From Heracleum sosnowskyi (Eukaryota; Streptophyta; Magnoliopsida; Apiales; Apiaceae): DNA of 64,000 nucleotides. Made by a program: the position numbers and the translations under genes. The stretch is taken from contig CM061238.1 in the NCBI GenBank assembly GCA_030848705.1, forward strand, positions 78,392,685-78,456,684. Direction: 5' to 3'. Below are positions 1 to 11,781 of this stretch, piece after piece. Position 1 is the first letter of the stretch. Every line of letters begins with the position of its first letter. The notes under the pieces were generated by a model. That model saw only the letters and a program-made list of their open reading frames with translations, did no database searches and had not been told where the DNA came from.

Positions 1-541
1 CAAAGGCAATAACTCACATGAAGACTACACATTGGTACATGACGTGGTTAGGTCATGACGGATGGCCACACCTGGTGACGACACGTAAAGATTCCTAATG
101 ATTGGGATAATTATTCCCTACTTAAACCACACGCCAGCAGGAGCCTGGCACACGATGCCACAATCCGTCACCTGGACACGTGCAATCCATCAACATCACC
201 CAGGTGTCCTACCTACCTAGGATTCAACGCTCATGATTGAAGGTACAACCCCTAAACCCTAATCCTGGGCCTATATATAGACCAAGGAGGAAAGGTGCAG
301 GGGTTACATTCTCTTTTACACACCTAGCCTACATATACACACACTATACATACACCCTCCATATTTAGATTTCTCTATATTCCTGTCCTCCTTTCCAAAG
401 CCGTTACTTATTCTCACGCCGGAGGCGCCGCCAGGGTCCAAACCCCCCTCCGGTGTTGTTTTGCAGAGTCCCAACCGCAGCGACACCGCTTCCAGGCGTG
501 GGATCGGCCGGGAAGGACTAGATCGGGATTTGGAGTTATCA
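1..541 (+). repeat. 5' LTR of the Tat element (3' part only)
   Basis: Matches 13121-13661 with a single mismatch and ends in TTATCA directly before the primer-binding region. It holds the promoter TATA stretch at 272-279 and, downstream, the R/U5 part. The LTR start (TGATAGGC, seen at 12763) lies upstream of the window. Confidence 0.95.
272..279 (+). promoter_or_regulatory. TATA box of the Tat LTR promoter
   Basis: TATATATA in the context CCTATATATAGACC, copied at 13392-13399 in the 3' LTR. Transcription would be expected to begin about 25-35 bases further on, near 300-310. The start site is inferred from spacing only. Confidence 0.7.
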
Positions 542-997
542 TTTGGCGCTAGAAGGAGGGGAACCTCGTCTTTTGGTCTCGGTGCCACTAGACTCGCCGT
601 CATCAACAAGCTCCTTCATCTTTGAAGGAGTCCTTATCAAATCTAGTAAGATCTAAACAAACCCACTATCTTTAACCATGGAAATGAACTCCTTAGCCAA
701 CCTCTTTAACGTATGCATGTTTCTCAACCTGATTTAGCCCAGATCTGTTTATTTTTAGCCTTTTTAAGCACTATCTAGCTTACTTGCTCCAGTTGTTGCT
801 TAGATCTACATTACTCTCTTATAGATCTGTCGTGAAAACCAATTTTCTTGCTTAGAGAAACGTTAAACCCAGTTAGGCATGCATACGTTGATTCACCTTC
901 ATTAAGTAAACCCAGATCTAGTTGTGATTTTCTTTGTCATCGAAAATTGTTATAAATTGTGTCAAAATTTTTTGTGCAAAATTGTTGTTCTTGAACC
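542..997 (+). other. Tat primer-binding site and untranslated leader
   Basis: The LTR ends at 541. TGGCGCTAGAAGGAGGG at 544-560 has the TGG start and position of a tRNA primer-binding site; I cannot assign the tRNA with certainty. The rest to 997 is a leader without a convincing ORF, as expected for the packaging and untranslated region ahead of gag. Confidence 0.65.
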
Positions 998-3151
998 ATG
1001 GCTCGAGGAAGCAAATCTACAATGAGGCCCGCAACCAGTACCCCAAGACAAGAACCACCCACAAACCCAGTTATTGAACCACCACCACTCCTGACCCTGG
1101 CATCCCAAGTAATTCGGCCGGGAGATGCCCGGATTGAAATTGAGGTTAACAAGTTTAAGTACACGGATGTCAACATGGAACCCGGACTCATGGAAAATTT
1201 AACCGGGGACCAGGTTGCTGACGTAATCCGGATGTATAAGGAAGCTCGGCTTAATGAAGTTGACCAAGTTGAAAACTCACATAACTCCGGAGACTCCCAC
1301 CGATCACGTGCCTCAGTTTTCGACAGAATTGGGGGCACAGACAAAGAAGCCCGAAAAAGAACCCACCACAGAACCAACAACCAGAACCGAGATGCTGAAG
1401 CTGAAAAGCTCAAAAAGCTAGCTGACTTGAGGGAAAAAATCCGGAGCGAAGAACAAGCTAAACTCGATCTCAAAATCCAAAGAAGAATTCAAGAGGAGGA
1501 GGCCCGGATTATGGGCAGAACTCATGAAAAAAGGAGAACCCGGGCCCCTAGCCTCGACATATGCTCAGATGATGAAGAACCCCAGGAGGACTTGATGGAC
1601 ATGATCCATGAACTTCAGAAAAAGGTGGGGCAGGATTCGGGGATTGACATTGGGGATACATTGACACCCTTTAGCTACTCGCTCGAGGCGACACCCAGGC
1701 AGAGAAATCTCAAACATTACAACTTTGATTCCTTTAATGGTTTGGGGGACCCTGAGGAGCATATAAACTATTTTGAACAAATTGCAATGATATATTATTA
1801 CAATGATCTAACCAAGTGCAGGTTCTTTGCCTCAACCCTCAAGTCCGGAGCCCAAAGATGGTTCAGCCGAATCCCTTCTCGAAGCATCCACAATTGGAAG
1901 CAGTTTCGGGAATCCTTCTTGAGACGCTTCCGAGCCAATAAGACCCACGAAATGCACATGTGCCACCTAGAGACAGTCCGGCAAGCCCGGGGAGAGGCAT
2001 TGGCCACTTATATGAAACGCTTCCAGGAAGCTATCAACAACGTGAGCAACCTGGACGAGCGGGAAGCCCTTACAATCTTCCGAAGAAACCTAGATCTGGA
2101 CAACAATGAAAGACATGTCCTCGACCTCATCCATAAAGAACCACAGAGCCTGGCGGCGGCCTACTCTATGGCAGCAAGGTTCATCAAAGAAACAGATGTC
2201 CTCCAAGCAATGAGGATGACTAGGCAGGGCATTTCTCCAACCCGAACTCAAGATCCACCAAAAAACAACTACAATCATCAAGACAAAAAATTCAAACCAA
2301 ATAGACAAAGCAACTACATCCAAAGCTCTCAACTTGCACTACCAGCACCACCCCCGGACAACAGGCAGAAAGATGAGTCCGGACAGCCTAAACCCAGGCG
2401 TGAGCCTAGACCCGAACCCTCTTGGACTCCTCTCAACCGGGCTCGCGCAGACATTCTGAAAGAGGTGCGAGATAAGCCATTCTATTACCCTCCCAAGCCA
2501 ATGCTCACTGCCCCGGAAAACCGATCAGTCCATAAGCATTGCGACTACCATGAAACCCATGGGCATACAACAGAAAATTGCCTCTCTTTGAAATTTTTTG
2601 TGGAAGACCAAGTCAAAAAAGGCAACATGGGGCAGTACATAGCTCGGCGAGTGGCTGACCGAGGAGAGGGATCCGGAAAAGACAAGAATATTGTGAATGT
2701 GGTTATGGGCGGATCCAATTCACCTCCAAGAAGCCCGGACTCAGGAGACGAAGTAATGATGGTGCAGGCCTGTCCGGAACAAGTAATAACCTTCAGCAAG
2801 GATGACTTTGAAGGAATCAACCCCAACCACAAAGAAGCCTTGGTCGTAAGCCTTGACATAGCAGAAAATGAGGTTAGGAGAGTCCTAGTTGACAATGGGT
2901 CTTCTGTCAATATCCTGTTCAAACACACAATGGACCGGATGCAGCTGGGCAGCATAAGAATGAACGATTGCAGGGAAGATCCACTCTATGGATTTGGAAA
3001 CAATTTGGTCCCCATTCAAGGCACCCTTTATCTCCCAGTCCTGTTCGGGACCTTCCCGAAGCAGGTAACCAACATAGTAAAATTCTATATCATCAACACA
3101 CCATCATCTTATAATGTCATTCTGGGAAGACCAGCTCTTACCAAACTCTAA
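998..3151 (+). CDS. Tat gag and aspartic protease ORF
   Basis: 717 codons from an ATG in a good plant context (accATGg). Residues ~1-230 are charged and probably disordered. Residues ~235-400 are the retrotransposon capsid domain (RFFASTLKSGAQRWFSRIP, then NWKQFRESFLRRF). Around residue 515 a Cys-His cluster, CDYHETHGHTTENC, is the zinc-finger-like motif of Tat Gag proteins. Residues ~625-717 are a pepsin-like retroviral protease with the active-site motif LVDNGSSVNIL and the flap-end motif VILGRP. The ORF ends in TAA at 3149-3151, but the same frame continues with protease-RT linker sequence, so this stop breaks the usual gag-pol fusion. Gag builds the particle; PR cleaves the polyprotein. 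Confidence 0.9.
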   Translation: MARGSKSTMRPATSTPRQEPPTNPVIEPPPLLTLASQVIRPGDARIEIEVNKFKYTDVNMEPGLMENLTGDQVADVIRMYKEARLNEVDQVENSHNSGDSHRSRASVFDRIGGTDKEARKRTHHRTNNQNRDAEAEKLKKLADLREKIRSEEQAKLDLKIQRRIQEEEARIMGRTHEKRRTRAPSLDICSDDEEPQEDLMDMIHELQKKVGQDSGIDIGDTLTPFSYSLEATPRQRNLKHYNFDSFNGLGDPEEHINYFEQIAMIYYYNDLTKCRFFASTLKSGAQRWFSRIPSRSIHNWKQFRESFLRRFRANKTHEMHMCHLETVRQARGEALATYMKRFQEAINNVSNLDEREALTIFRRNLDLDNNERHVLDLIHKEPQSLAAAYSMAARFIKETDVLQAMRMTRQGISPTRTQDPPKNNYNHQDKKFKPNRQSNYIQSSQLALPAPPPDNRQKDESGQPKPRREPRPEPSWTPLNRARADILKEVRDKPFYYPPKPMLTAPENRSVHKHCDYHETHGHTTENCLSLKFFVEDQVKKGNMGQYIARRVADRGEGSGKDKNIVNVVMGGSNSPPRSPDSGDEVMMVQACPEQVITFSKDDFEGINPNHKEALVVSLDIAENEVRRVLVDNGSSVNILFKHTMDRMQLGSIRMNDCREDPLYGFGNNLVPIQGTLYLPVLFGTFPKQVTNIVKFYIINTPSSYNVILGRPALTKL

Positions 3152-4189
3152 GCTATAACTTCAACACCCCATCTCAAATTCAAGTTTCCCACTCCCGGCG
3201 GCATTGGAGAAGTCCGGGGTGACTATGAAATGGCCAGCCATTGCTATGGGCAGGCTTTGGTAATGGCAGAAACCGACCCAGAGAATAAAAGGAAAGCAAA
3301 CTCCTACCACAAAAATCTGAGCAGGAAGAAGCATAGATACAACAAAAAGACTGAGCCCGGTAAGGATGTCCATAATATTGAAAACCCACCAGCCCAGGTC
3401 TTCCTTGACCAGATTGTACAAGCCCGAGTCCAGCAGTATGTTTCTAAGGCGGAAATGACAAAAGTGGAGGCTGCTGTTGAGCTCGAATCGATCGAACTAA
3501 TAGAAGGGAACCCGGAAAGACAAGTCAAAATTGGAACCGGGTTAGACATGGTGTTCAAGAAGGAGTTAACTGAGTTGCTTCGAGAATATGCCGATGTATT
3601 TGCTTGGAGCCCGGATGACATGCCTGGGCTCCAGGAGTCTGTTGCTATGCATAGCTTGGATGTTGATCCTAGAAAGAAGCCGGTAAAGCAGAAACGAAGG
3701 AACTTTGCCCCGGAGAGACAGAAAGCGATCGATGAGGAAGTTGAAAAGCTCCTAAAGGCCGATATTATCTGCGAGATAAAGTATCCGGAGTGGCTAGCCA
3801 ATGTGGTCTTAGTCAAGAAACCAAATGGAAAGTGGCGAATGTGTGTGGACTACACTGACTTGAATGCTGCATGTCCCAAAGACCCTTACCCGCTTCCCAG
3901 CATTGACCAGCTCATTGATGCGACAGCCGGACATGTCATGCTGAGTTTCATGGATGCCTTCTCCGGTTATAATCAAATAAAGATGAACCCAGCTGATATA
4001 GCCAAGACAGCATTCATAACACACCGGGCGGTCTACGCCTACAAACTTATGCCTTTTGGATTAAGGAATTCCGGATCTACTTACCAAAAGGCAATGGTAG
4101 AAATCTTCAACAGTCAACTGGGGAGAAATTTGGAATCATATGTCGATGACATGATAGCAAAGTCAGCAACAGTCCAGACACATTTCTGA
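3152..4189 (+). pseudogene. Tat pol: reverse transcriptase, first part
   Basis: Reads in the gag frame; the first in-frame ATG is at 3230, but homology begins directly after the stop at 3149. Residues from the ATG: fingers/palm with KWRMCVDYTDLNAACPKD, SFMDAFSGYNQIKM, and the catalytic YVDDMIAKS near 4139-4165. The conserved region before YVDD reads FGLRNSGSTYQ, slightly unusual for the family. A frameshift immediately before 4189 ends this frame, and the rest of RT continues one frame over. RT copies element RNA into DNA inside the particle. As broken, this copy cannot make a full enzyme without recoding. Confidence 0.88.
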
Positions 4190-4190
4190 T

Positions 4191-5243
4191 CTGAAAGAAT
4201 GTTTTGAGAACTTAAGGAAGCAAAAGATGAAACTGAATCCGGACAAATGCACTTTCGGGGTTGGAGCGGGAAAATTCTTAGGTTTCATGATTAGCCAAAG
4301 GGGAATCGAAGCCAACCCAGAAAAAATCAAAGCAATAACTGAGATGCAAGCACCCCGGACCCAGAGAGACATACAAAAACTTGCAGGATCGTTAGCAGCA
4401 TTGCGAAGGTTTATTCCTAAGCTCGCAGATCGTTGCTTGCCTTTCTTCAACTTGCTGAAGGGAGCTCAGAAAAAGAAAGAAATTGTCTGGGGCCCGGATT
4501 GCCAACAAGCTTTCGACTCCCTCAAAGAATACCTAGCTGCACCACCAATCTTAACCAAACCCGAGCCCGGGGAGCCGTTAAGCATTTACTTGTCTGCAGG
4601 TACCCTGGCTGTGGGAGCAGCACTAATCCGGGAACACGACGGTGAGCAGAAGCCGGTTTATTATGTGAGCCAAGTGCTCAAAGACGCTGAAACCCGTTAC
4701 CCAAACCTCGAAAAGTTTGCTTTCGCTCTCATCACGGCATCCCGGAAGCTGAGACATTATTTCCAAGGGAGGGAAATCAAAGTAATTACTGATCAACCAC
4801 TCCGGAAGATAATTCACAAACCGGATGTTTCAGGAAGATTAGTCAATTGGGCTGTGGAGTTAAGCCAATTTTCACTCACCTTTGTCCCAAGAACAGCAAT
4901 CAAAGCCCAGGCTCTAGCTGATTTTGTTGTAGAATGCTCGTTTCCAGAAATAACCCCATCTATAATGACTACTGAACCCGGAGAAAATAACAACCAGGAT
5001 CCAGAGTTCTGGACACTACATGTGGACGGTTCTTCGACTACTGAGAGGTCCGGGGCTGGACTCATTCTAAAGAGCCCGGATGGATTCCTGATCAAACAAG
5101 CAATTTCATTCAATTTCTCGGCAACCAACAATCAAGCTGAATACGAAGCACTTTTGGCAAGACTCCGTCTAGCCAGGACTCTCAGAATTAAAAATCTCAA
5201 TATTTTTAGTGATTCGCAGATCGTGGTAAAGCAGACAAGTTGA
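4191..5243 (+). pseudogene. Tat pol: RT thumb, RNase H and start of second RNase H
   Basis: After the shift near 4185 the frame carries LKECFENLRKQKMKLNPDK (RT thumb), then an RT-associated RNase H (GEPLSIYLSAGTLAVGAALI to TDQPLRKIIHKPD), then a second, archaeal-type RNase H (LHVDGSSTTERSGAGLIL, NNQAEYEALLARLRLA, SDSQIVVKQ). Two RNase H modules in tandem are diagnostic of Tat elements. The frame ends at an in-frame TGA (5241-5243) inside the second RNase H; translation after it resumes in the same frame, so it is a point nonsense change, not a domain end. Confidence 0.88.
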
Positions 5244-6710
5244 GAATATGTTGCGAAAGATCCTACTCTAGCCCGGTACCAAGCTCTAGTACAGAGTCAT
5301 CTGGCCCAGGTTGCCAATGTTGAGATAATACAGGTGAACAGAGAAGACAATGCTCAAGCTGATATTTTGTCCAAATTGGTCCAGAATTCGGCAGAACTGG
5401 ACAGCTCGGTTTATTTCGAAGAGTTGGAAAAACCTACGGTGGAGCAGGAGGAAATAATGGAGATTGATGACCAGCCTAATTGGATGACCCCAATAGTCTC
5501 ATATCTGGAAAAGGGGGACCTCCCGTCTGATAAAAACCAAGCTCAAAGGTTGAAGGCAAAAGCTGCTAAGTTTTTTCTAGAAGAAGGATTATTGTATCGC
5601 CGGACTTACTCGTCTCCTATTCTGAAGTGTGTTAGTCCGGTTGAAGCCCAATACTGTCTGCAAGAAGTTCATGAGGGAATTTGTGGAGACCACCTATCTG
5701 CAAAGGCCCTAGCTCACAAGATTATAAGACAGGGTTATTACTGGCCTACAATTCATAATGATGCTGTGGAGTTTGTGAAAAAGTGCAAGAATTGCCAACT
5801 TTTCAGCAATGTCCCACGACAGAGCCCGGTCTTACCATCCTCAGTCCTGTCTCCCATCCCGTTTGCAGTTTGGGGTATTGATATCATGGGTCCGTTTCCC
5901 CGGGCTAAAGGCGACTTGAGATACTTGCTGGTGGCAATTGATTACATGACCAAGTGGGCTGAAGCTAAGGCAATGAGAACAATCAACCAACAGGATTGCA
6001 TCCGGTTTATGGACAACATATTAATGAGGTTCGGGCTACCAATGGTTCTAGTCTCTGACAATGGGCCACAATTTGTGGGGTCCGAATTCGAAAGCTATCT
6101 GAAGGAAAGAGGGATAAAACATAAAAAGTCATCTGTTGCATACCCGAGAGGAAACGGCCAGGTTGAAGTCACAAATCGGATTTTGCTTAGAGGAATTGAG
6201 AAGAGGTTACAAGAAAGTAAGAATAAGTGGCCTGAGGAGTTGCCAAATGTGTTATGGGCATACAGGACTAGTCCCCGGACTAGCACTGGCGAAACCCCAT
6301 TCAAACTAGCCTACGGCACTGAGGCTTTACTACCCATTGAAGTCGGAAATCCCTCCCATCGAGCGATAAATTTTGAAGAAGTGGCTAATGAAGAAGGTTT
6401 GCAGACTAACTCAATCTTGATTGACGAAGTCCGGGATCAAGCTATTGAAAGGATGGAAAAATACAAGGAAAAAACTAGAGAATACTTTGGGAAGAAGGCC
6501 CGGGTTAAGAACTTTCGAGTTGGAGACCTGGTCCTTCGTGATACAGAGGCGTCTGATCCTACCAATACCGGTAAACTCATGCCAAAGTGGGAAGGACCAT
6601 ACAAGATAATGGAGGTAATCCGGCCTGGAACATACAAGTTGGTTCATATGGATGGATCTGAGGTCCCCAATACTTGGCATGGCCTTAGACTCCAAAAATT
6701 TTACCAGTAA
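5244..6710 (+). pseudogene. Tat pol: end of second RNase H and integrase
   Basis: Same frame as the preceding piece; the first in-frame ATG is at 5334. It starts with the RNase H tail (NREDNAQADILSKLVQ) and then integrase: an HHCC zinc-binding module (HEGICGDHLSAKALAHKII, then CKNCQLF), the DDE core (WGIDIMGPFPRAKGD; VSDNGPQFVGSEF; GNGQVEVTNRILLRGIEKRL) and a C-terminal domain ending LQKFYQ before TAA at 6708. No chromodomain, as expected for Tat. Length and motifs of the integrase are complete; only expression is compromised by the upstream breaks. Confidence 0.9.
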
Positions 6711-6877
6711 GAGGATTGCAGCGACCGGATAAAGAATAAGGAGCTCCCAAAAGCCCAGATTGGAATAAGAACTTTGTATTCCTGATTTTTCTATAAATAA
6801 AACCGGTCTCGTTGTCTTGTTTTCTTTTCATATTATCATGTATATTTAAACTTCCAGTAAATTTCAATTTTTTGTAA
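6711..6877 (+). other. Short spacer after Tat integrase
   Basis: No ORF or repeat unit. It contains AATAAA-like A/T stretches around 6790-6800 that could serve in 3' end formation, but nothing decisive. Confidence 0.4.
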
Positions 6878-8510
6878 CAACCCGGGCTCAGAGTTATAGG
6901 CATAACATGTAGCCCGGGTCCCCAGTAATATGCAAAACTAATAACCCTGGCTCGGAGCCATAGGCAAATATTGCAGCCAGGGTCCCCAGCGATACGCACC
7001 AAAACAAATAAAGAGTCCGGTTCAGAACCAAGCTATGAGACCGGACTCACGAGCAATACGCATCAAATAAAAATCTTAGATTCTATTCCAAGTATAAAAC
7101 AAAGAGTCCGGATCAGAACCAAGCTCTGAGGCCGGACTCACGAGCAACAGGTAATCTAACAACCCTGGCTCGGAGCCATAGGCAAATAATGTGGCCAGGG
7201 TTACCAGCCATAGGCAATCATAAACTTAGGAAATGTTCCTAAGTACAAAAATATATAAGCCCGGCCCGGACTAAGCTATGAGGCCGGACTCCCAGCAACA
7301 AGCAATCTAACAACCCTGGCTCGGAGCCATAGGCAAATAATGTGGCCAGGGTTACCAGCCATAGGCAATCATAAACCTAGGAAATGTTCCTAAGTACAAA
7401 AATATATAATCCTGGCCCGGACTAAGCTATGAGGCCGGGCTCCCAGCAATAAGCAATCTAAAACCCTGGCCCGGAGCCATAGGCAAATAATGTGGCCAGG
7501 GTTACTAGCCATAGGCAATCATAAACTTAGGAAATATTCCTAAGTACAAAAATATATAAGCCCGGCCCGGACTAAGCTATGAGGCCGGACTCCCAGCAAC
7601 AAGCAATCTAACAACCCTGGCTCGGAGCCATAGGCAAATAATGTGGCCAAGGTTACCAGCCATAGGCAATCATAAACCTAGGAAATGTTCCTAAGTACAA
7701 AAATATATAATCCCGGCCCGGACTAAGCTATGAGGCCGGGCTCCCAGCAATAAGCAATCTAAAACCCTGGCCCGGAGCCATAGGCAAATAATGTGGCCAG
7801 GGTTACTAGCCATAGGCAATCATAAACTTAGGAGATATTCCTAAGTACAAAAATATATAAGCCCGGCCCGGACTAAGCTATGAGGCCGGACTCCCAGCAA
7901 CAAGCAATCTAACAACCCTGGCTCAGAGCCATAGGCAAATAATGTGGCCAGGGTTACCAGCCATAGGCAATCATAAACCTAGGAAATGTTCCTAAGTACA
8001 AAAATATATAATCCCGGCCCGGACTAAGCTATGAGGCCGGGCTCCCAGCAATAAGCAATCTAAAACCCTGGCCCGGAGCCATAGGCAAATAATGTGGCCA
8101 GGGTTACTAGCCATAGGCAATCATAAACTTAGGAAATATTCCTAAGTACAAAAATATATAAGCCCGGCCCTGACTAAGCTATGAGGCCGGGCTCCCAGCA
8201 ACAAGCAATATAACAACCCTGGCCCGGAGCCATAGGCAAATAATGTGGCCAGGGTTACTAGCCATAGGCAATCATAAACTTAGGAAATATTCCTAAGTAC
8301 AAAAATATATAAGCCCGGCCCGGACTAAGCTATGAGGCCGGATTCCCAGCAATAAGCAATCTAACAACCCTGGCTTGAAGCCATAGGCAAATAATGTGGC
8401 CAGGGTTACCAGCCATAGGCAATAATAAACTTAGGAAATGTTCCCAAGTACAAAAATATATAAGCCCGGCCCGGACTAAGCTACGAGGCCGGGCTCCTAA
8501 CACATGCAAA
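6878..8510 (+). repeat. Hairpin-bearing ~150-bp tandem array
   Basis: Units beginning AACCCTGGC occur at 7161, 7312, 7462, 7613, 7763, 7914, 8064, 8215 and 8366, spacing 150-151 bp; longer, diverged versions fill 6878-7160. Neighbouring units alternate in small differences (caaccctggctcgg against aaaccctggcccgg), so the true period is about 301 bp. Each unit contains three perfect or near-perfect inverted repeats: AACCCTGGC/GCCAGGGTT, ACTTAGGAA/TTCCTAAGT and GCCCGGCC/GGCCGGGC. The array sits between the integrase stop and the 3' end of the antisense gene, in the hypervariable 3' region where Tat elements are known to grow tandem repeats. Confidence 0.93.
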
Positions 8511-8734
8511 TTCAAAATATGTACGCAAACATGGAACGTTTAAGAGAGCAAAGAAAGAAAAAGCAAAATACATTACAAGGTTATAGTAAAGATTGAAGCC
8601 CGGGTTGTCCATACAACCCGGAAACACTTCCAATGTTAAGAGAAACAAGTCAAAGGAAAAAGTAACAGTTACATGGGAATATAACCCCAAAAGGCAAACG
8701 CAGTTGCACTAGGTTATTCCGGAATGTGATTAGT

Positions 8735-10973
8735 TCATTTGGATGGCGGGGGAGAATCCGGACCAGCTGGAATGACAAATGGATTCGGACCATCAAAAGG
8801 CATGGGCTCTCCAAGGCCATCTTCAATGTCTTTCTTGGCTGCAACAAAATGGTCTATGAAAGTTTCCCAGCAAGCGCCCGGATCAGTCTTCAGATGCTTT
8901 TCAGCAACAACAAAGGTCCGGAAAATCTCAGGAGCACCGGCATCAGCAATGGCTTGGTCATAAGCAGCAGATTTCTGAAACTCAGCGATAATCTCCTCCT
9001 TTGACTTGTTAAGCTCAGCCTGCAGGTCATCATATTTATCTTTCATAGCCCCGGACTCCTCTGTAGCGCTCCTGACTTGGGCCTTTAAGTTAGCAACCTC
9101 GGAGCTTAGATCGGCAACCTTACTCTCATAAGTCGTCTTCAAAGAGGACAACTCATTTTCAAGACTTTGATTCCGGTCCTTTTGCTCCTTCAACTCTTGA
9201 TTCAAGCTTTCCAATTCATGAACAAAAACTGTGGCAGCCCCACTGATCAATGCCCCGGACTGCGAATAAACATGTTAACCCCGGACTGATGTTAGCGACA
9301 CGAACATTAATAACTCAAATTTACAAGGAAAAACTATACTTACATGACCCCAGTGCCCAATAGCACGTTTGAGAACAGCTATAACCCCGGATCACTTCAT
9401 TTCGTCAATATCTTCATCCGTGGGGATTTCAGAGGCCAAACTGGCAAGCTTCTTCAAATCACATGATCCAACCATGACCGTTTGTCCATCAGCACCTTTA
9501 CCTTTGTCATCAGCATTGATTTTCTCCACAACAACTCGGGGCTTGGAGGGTGGTTTCCGGCCAACACTAATTCTCCTTTTCTTAGTAGTCCGGTCATCAG
9601 GAACATCAAGGTTCTCCACATCAACAGCTTCAACATCAGGGCCGGGGTGGTTCAAGACTGGAGCAGAAGACTCAGCCCCGCCCTCTTTCAAAACACTGGA
9701 ACCGGACCCCTCACCAACTTTCTTCACCTTGTCATTATGAACCCCTGAAATCTTCCTTAGAGCCAAGGAATAAGTGTTGTAAGACATGATATCCTCTAAT
9801 TCCGGATTGTAGTGGGGAAAACCTGAAATGACACAAAGGTTAGCAAGAGGCTCGGGCTACAAAATAGTGGAAATAAAGTTGTAAATCAGAAACAAACAAC
9901 TTACATCCTAAGTCAAAGAGTTTCTTATGATCCATAAAGGTATCCCGGGTACATTGAAACCCAAGAATCCCACAAAACTTACGAATTCTTCTCAAAGCAG
10001 AGCCGGTTAACTTAACTGTTTCGAATGCCTTGGCTTCCTTATCTAAAACAATGTGGGGCATGCCACCAAGATCCCAGCCCCTCAACATCAAAACCTCCCC
10101 GGACCAACCTTTCAAGGTACTTTGTTGAATAACAGGCTGGGCAGATCCTGACGGAAATCCACATTCCTTAGCACGAAACCGGAGCTCGTAAAGAGGTTTC
10201 TTGTTAGACCGAACTAATTGGAAAAGCTGATGGAAAAGTCGGAAAGTGGGGATATAGTCGGATTTCTCGCAGCAGGCCAAAAACCAAACAACCCATTTAA
10301 TCCCGTTAGGGGTCACTTGCATAATTGAGATTTCATATTCATATTTAAAGAGGTGCTTCACAAAATTGTGACATTGTGGATTCCAGCCGGACCGAAGATG
10401 CTCCAACCAAACCCCAATATACCCATCGTCATCCCGGTCATATATGTGCTCATGGGGTTCGGGCCATCTCCACTCAATTTCTGGCCCGAGTTGGAAAGCA
10501 GCCCGGATGGCAACATCCATTTCCTCTTTGGGAAGATCCACAAAAGGCGTCTTGAGTGGGTTAGGAGCTCGGCCGACAACAAGCTGCGCGCAAGCCCGGT
10601 CCATAATCTCTTTATTTACAGGCCCGGGAATTCCTCTAGCACCATGGTTATTGTTATAGTGATGATTGAGATTTTGGTAATACAGATGATGGTCATAGTC
10701 AGAGGGTTTCTTAACAAACATATAATCGGTATCGTGGTAAAATCCTAACGGAGTTATAAGACCCCGGCCAGGGGCCAAAACCCTTTCGTTCAGTTGAGTT
10801 ACTACTGGGGGGTCCGAGCTAGTTGACATTATACACCAATCTAAATCTACAAGTTCAATATACTGATTTTGGCTAGATGACGATGAAGACGCACAAGAGA
10901 AGAAGGAATTACTACTATGGCTTTCAGAAAGTGGAACACACACCCTGTTGGCACGCTTCGCTATCCGAACCAT
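8735..10973 (-). CDS. Tat antisense gene, three exons, one internal stop
   Basis: Model on the - strand: exon 1 10973-9905, intron 9904-9823 (GTAAGT...TTTCAG, 82 nt), exon 2 9822-9344, intron 9343-9260 (GTAAGT...TTCGCAG, 84 nt), exon 3 9259-8735. The exons sum to 2073 nt, 691 codons, and the frame is kept at both junctions, which strongly supports the model. Exon 1 starts at ATG 10973 (MVRIAKRANRVCV) and contains MQVTPNGIKWVVWFLACCE followed by PTFRLFHQLFQL, resembling the plant 'putative gypsy type transposon' domain (Transposase_28). Exon 2 is basic and low complexity. Exon 3 is a long coiled coil (VHELESLNQELKEQKDRN...) with an acidic, Pro-rich tail. A TGA at 9394-9392 in exon 2 breaks the frame. 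Role unknown; extra antisense ORFs are known in the Tat lineage. It is convergent with pol. Confidence 0.82.
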
Positions 10974-11781
10974 ACACACCTATTAAGAATCCGGGTTAAC
11001 TATGGTTAGTTTATTCAGTTTATCCTTCAAATATTACATGATTTTTCATGCATGTTAATGTTTGTTAAGGTAGAGTAAACCAAATGTATGACGATAGTCC
11101 GGGCGATCCCCAAAACAAACAACGTCACGGCTAATCCGGACTAGGACACAAACATTTATACATGAAACCAAGCCTGAACCCGTCTACAAATCTAAACCAC
11201 AATCATCAAAACAAAATGACTCAAAGACAGCACAAGTTACAATTCCATTGGCATCAAATAGAAACCCGACCCACAAACAAAAACTAAGCCCGGGCCACTT
11301 CAGAGAACAAACAACCAAAAACACAAACACAAAATGACACAAACATCATACAAGATCAAAACCACGATACATATAACTTAAACAATCCCCAAATCAAGAA
11401 CACCAAGAACAACACAGAAACCCAGAAATTCGAAAACGCCCAAATCGAAGTATTTGAAAGCATGCAAAAACAGTGGTGACCAGCAAAACAAACACAGGCC
11501 AGTATCACAAACAACCAAACAACAATATCACAGAAAATCAAGTCTTTTTCAAAAACCCCCAAATCGAGGCTAGGGCAGTTCATACAGAGGCGCAGATATG
11601 GAATGATAGCTGAAAGAATAGAAGAGATACAAAGAGAAAAGCGAAGTAAATCAAGAGCACTTACAAAAAGCAGGAGAGTGTTACGGCTTCGCGAGATGGA
11701 TACTAAGGTGACCGGAAATTGCAGGCGGCGGGGAAGAGAAAATTTTCAGGCAAAGTAAAAAGAAATGGAAGTGAAAAAGCC
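10974..11781 (-). other. Antisense gene leader with probable 5'-UTR intron
   Basis: On the - strand a donor TTTTTGTAAGTGC (GT at 11664) and an acceptor TTAATAG (AG at 10981-10980), six bases before the ATG at 10973, would define a 685-nt leader intron. No long ORF lies inside. The short - strand ORF at 11356-11583 falls within this putative intron and has no recognised similarity. Inference from splice consensus and context only. Confidence 0.5.

Noticed and set aside
316..609. - strand ORF in the Tat 5' LTR and leader
   Set aside because: It crosses the LTR/primer-site boundary and overlaps promoter sequence; a chance frame.
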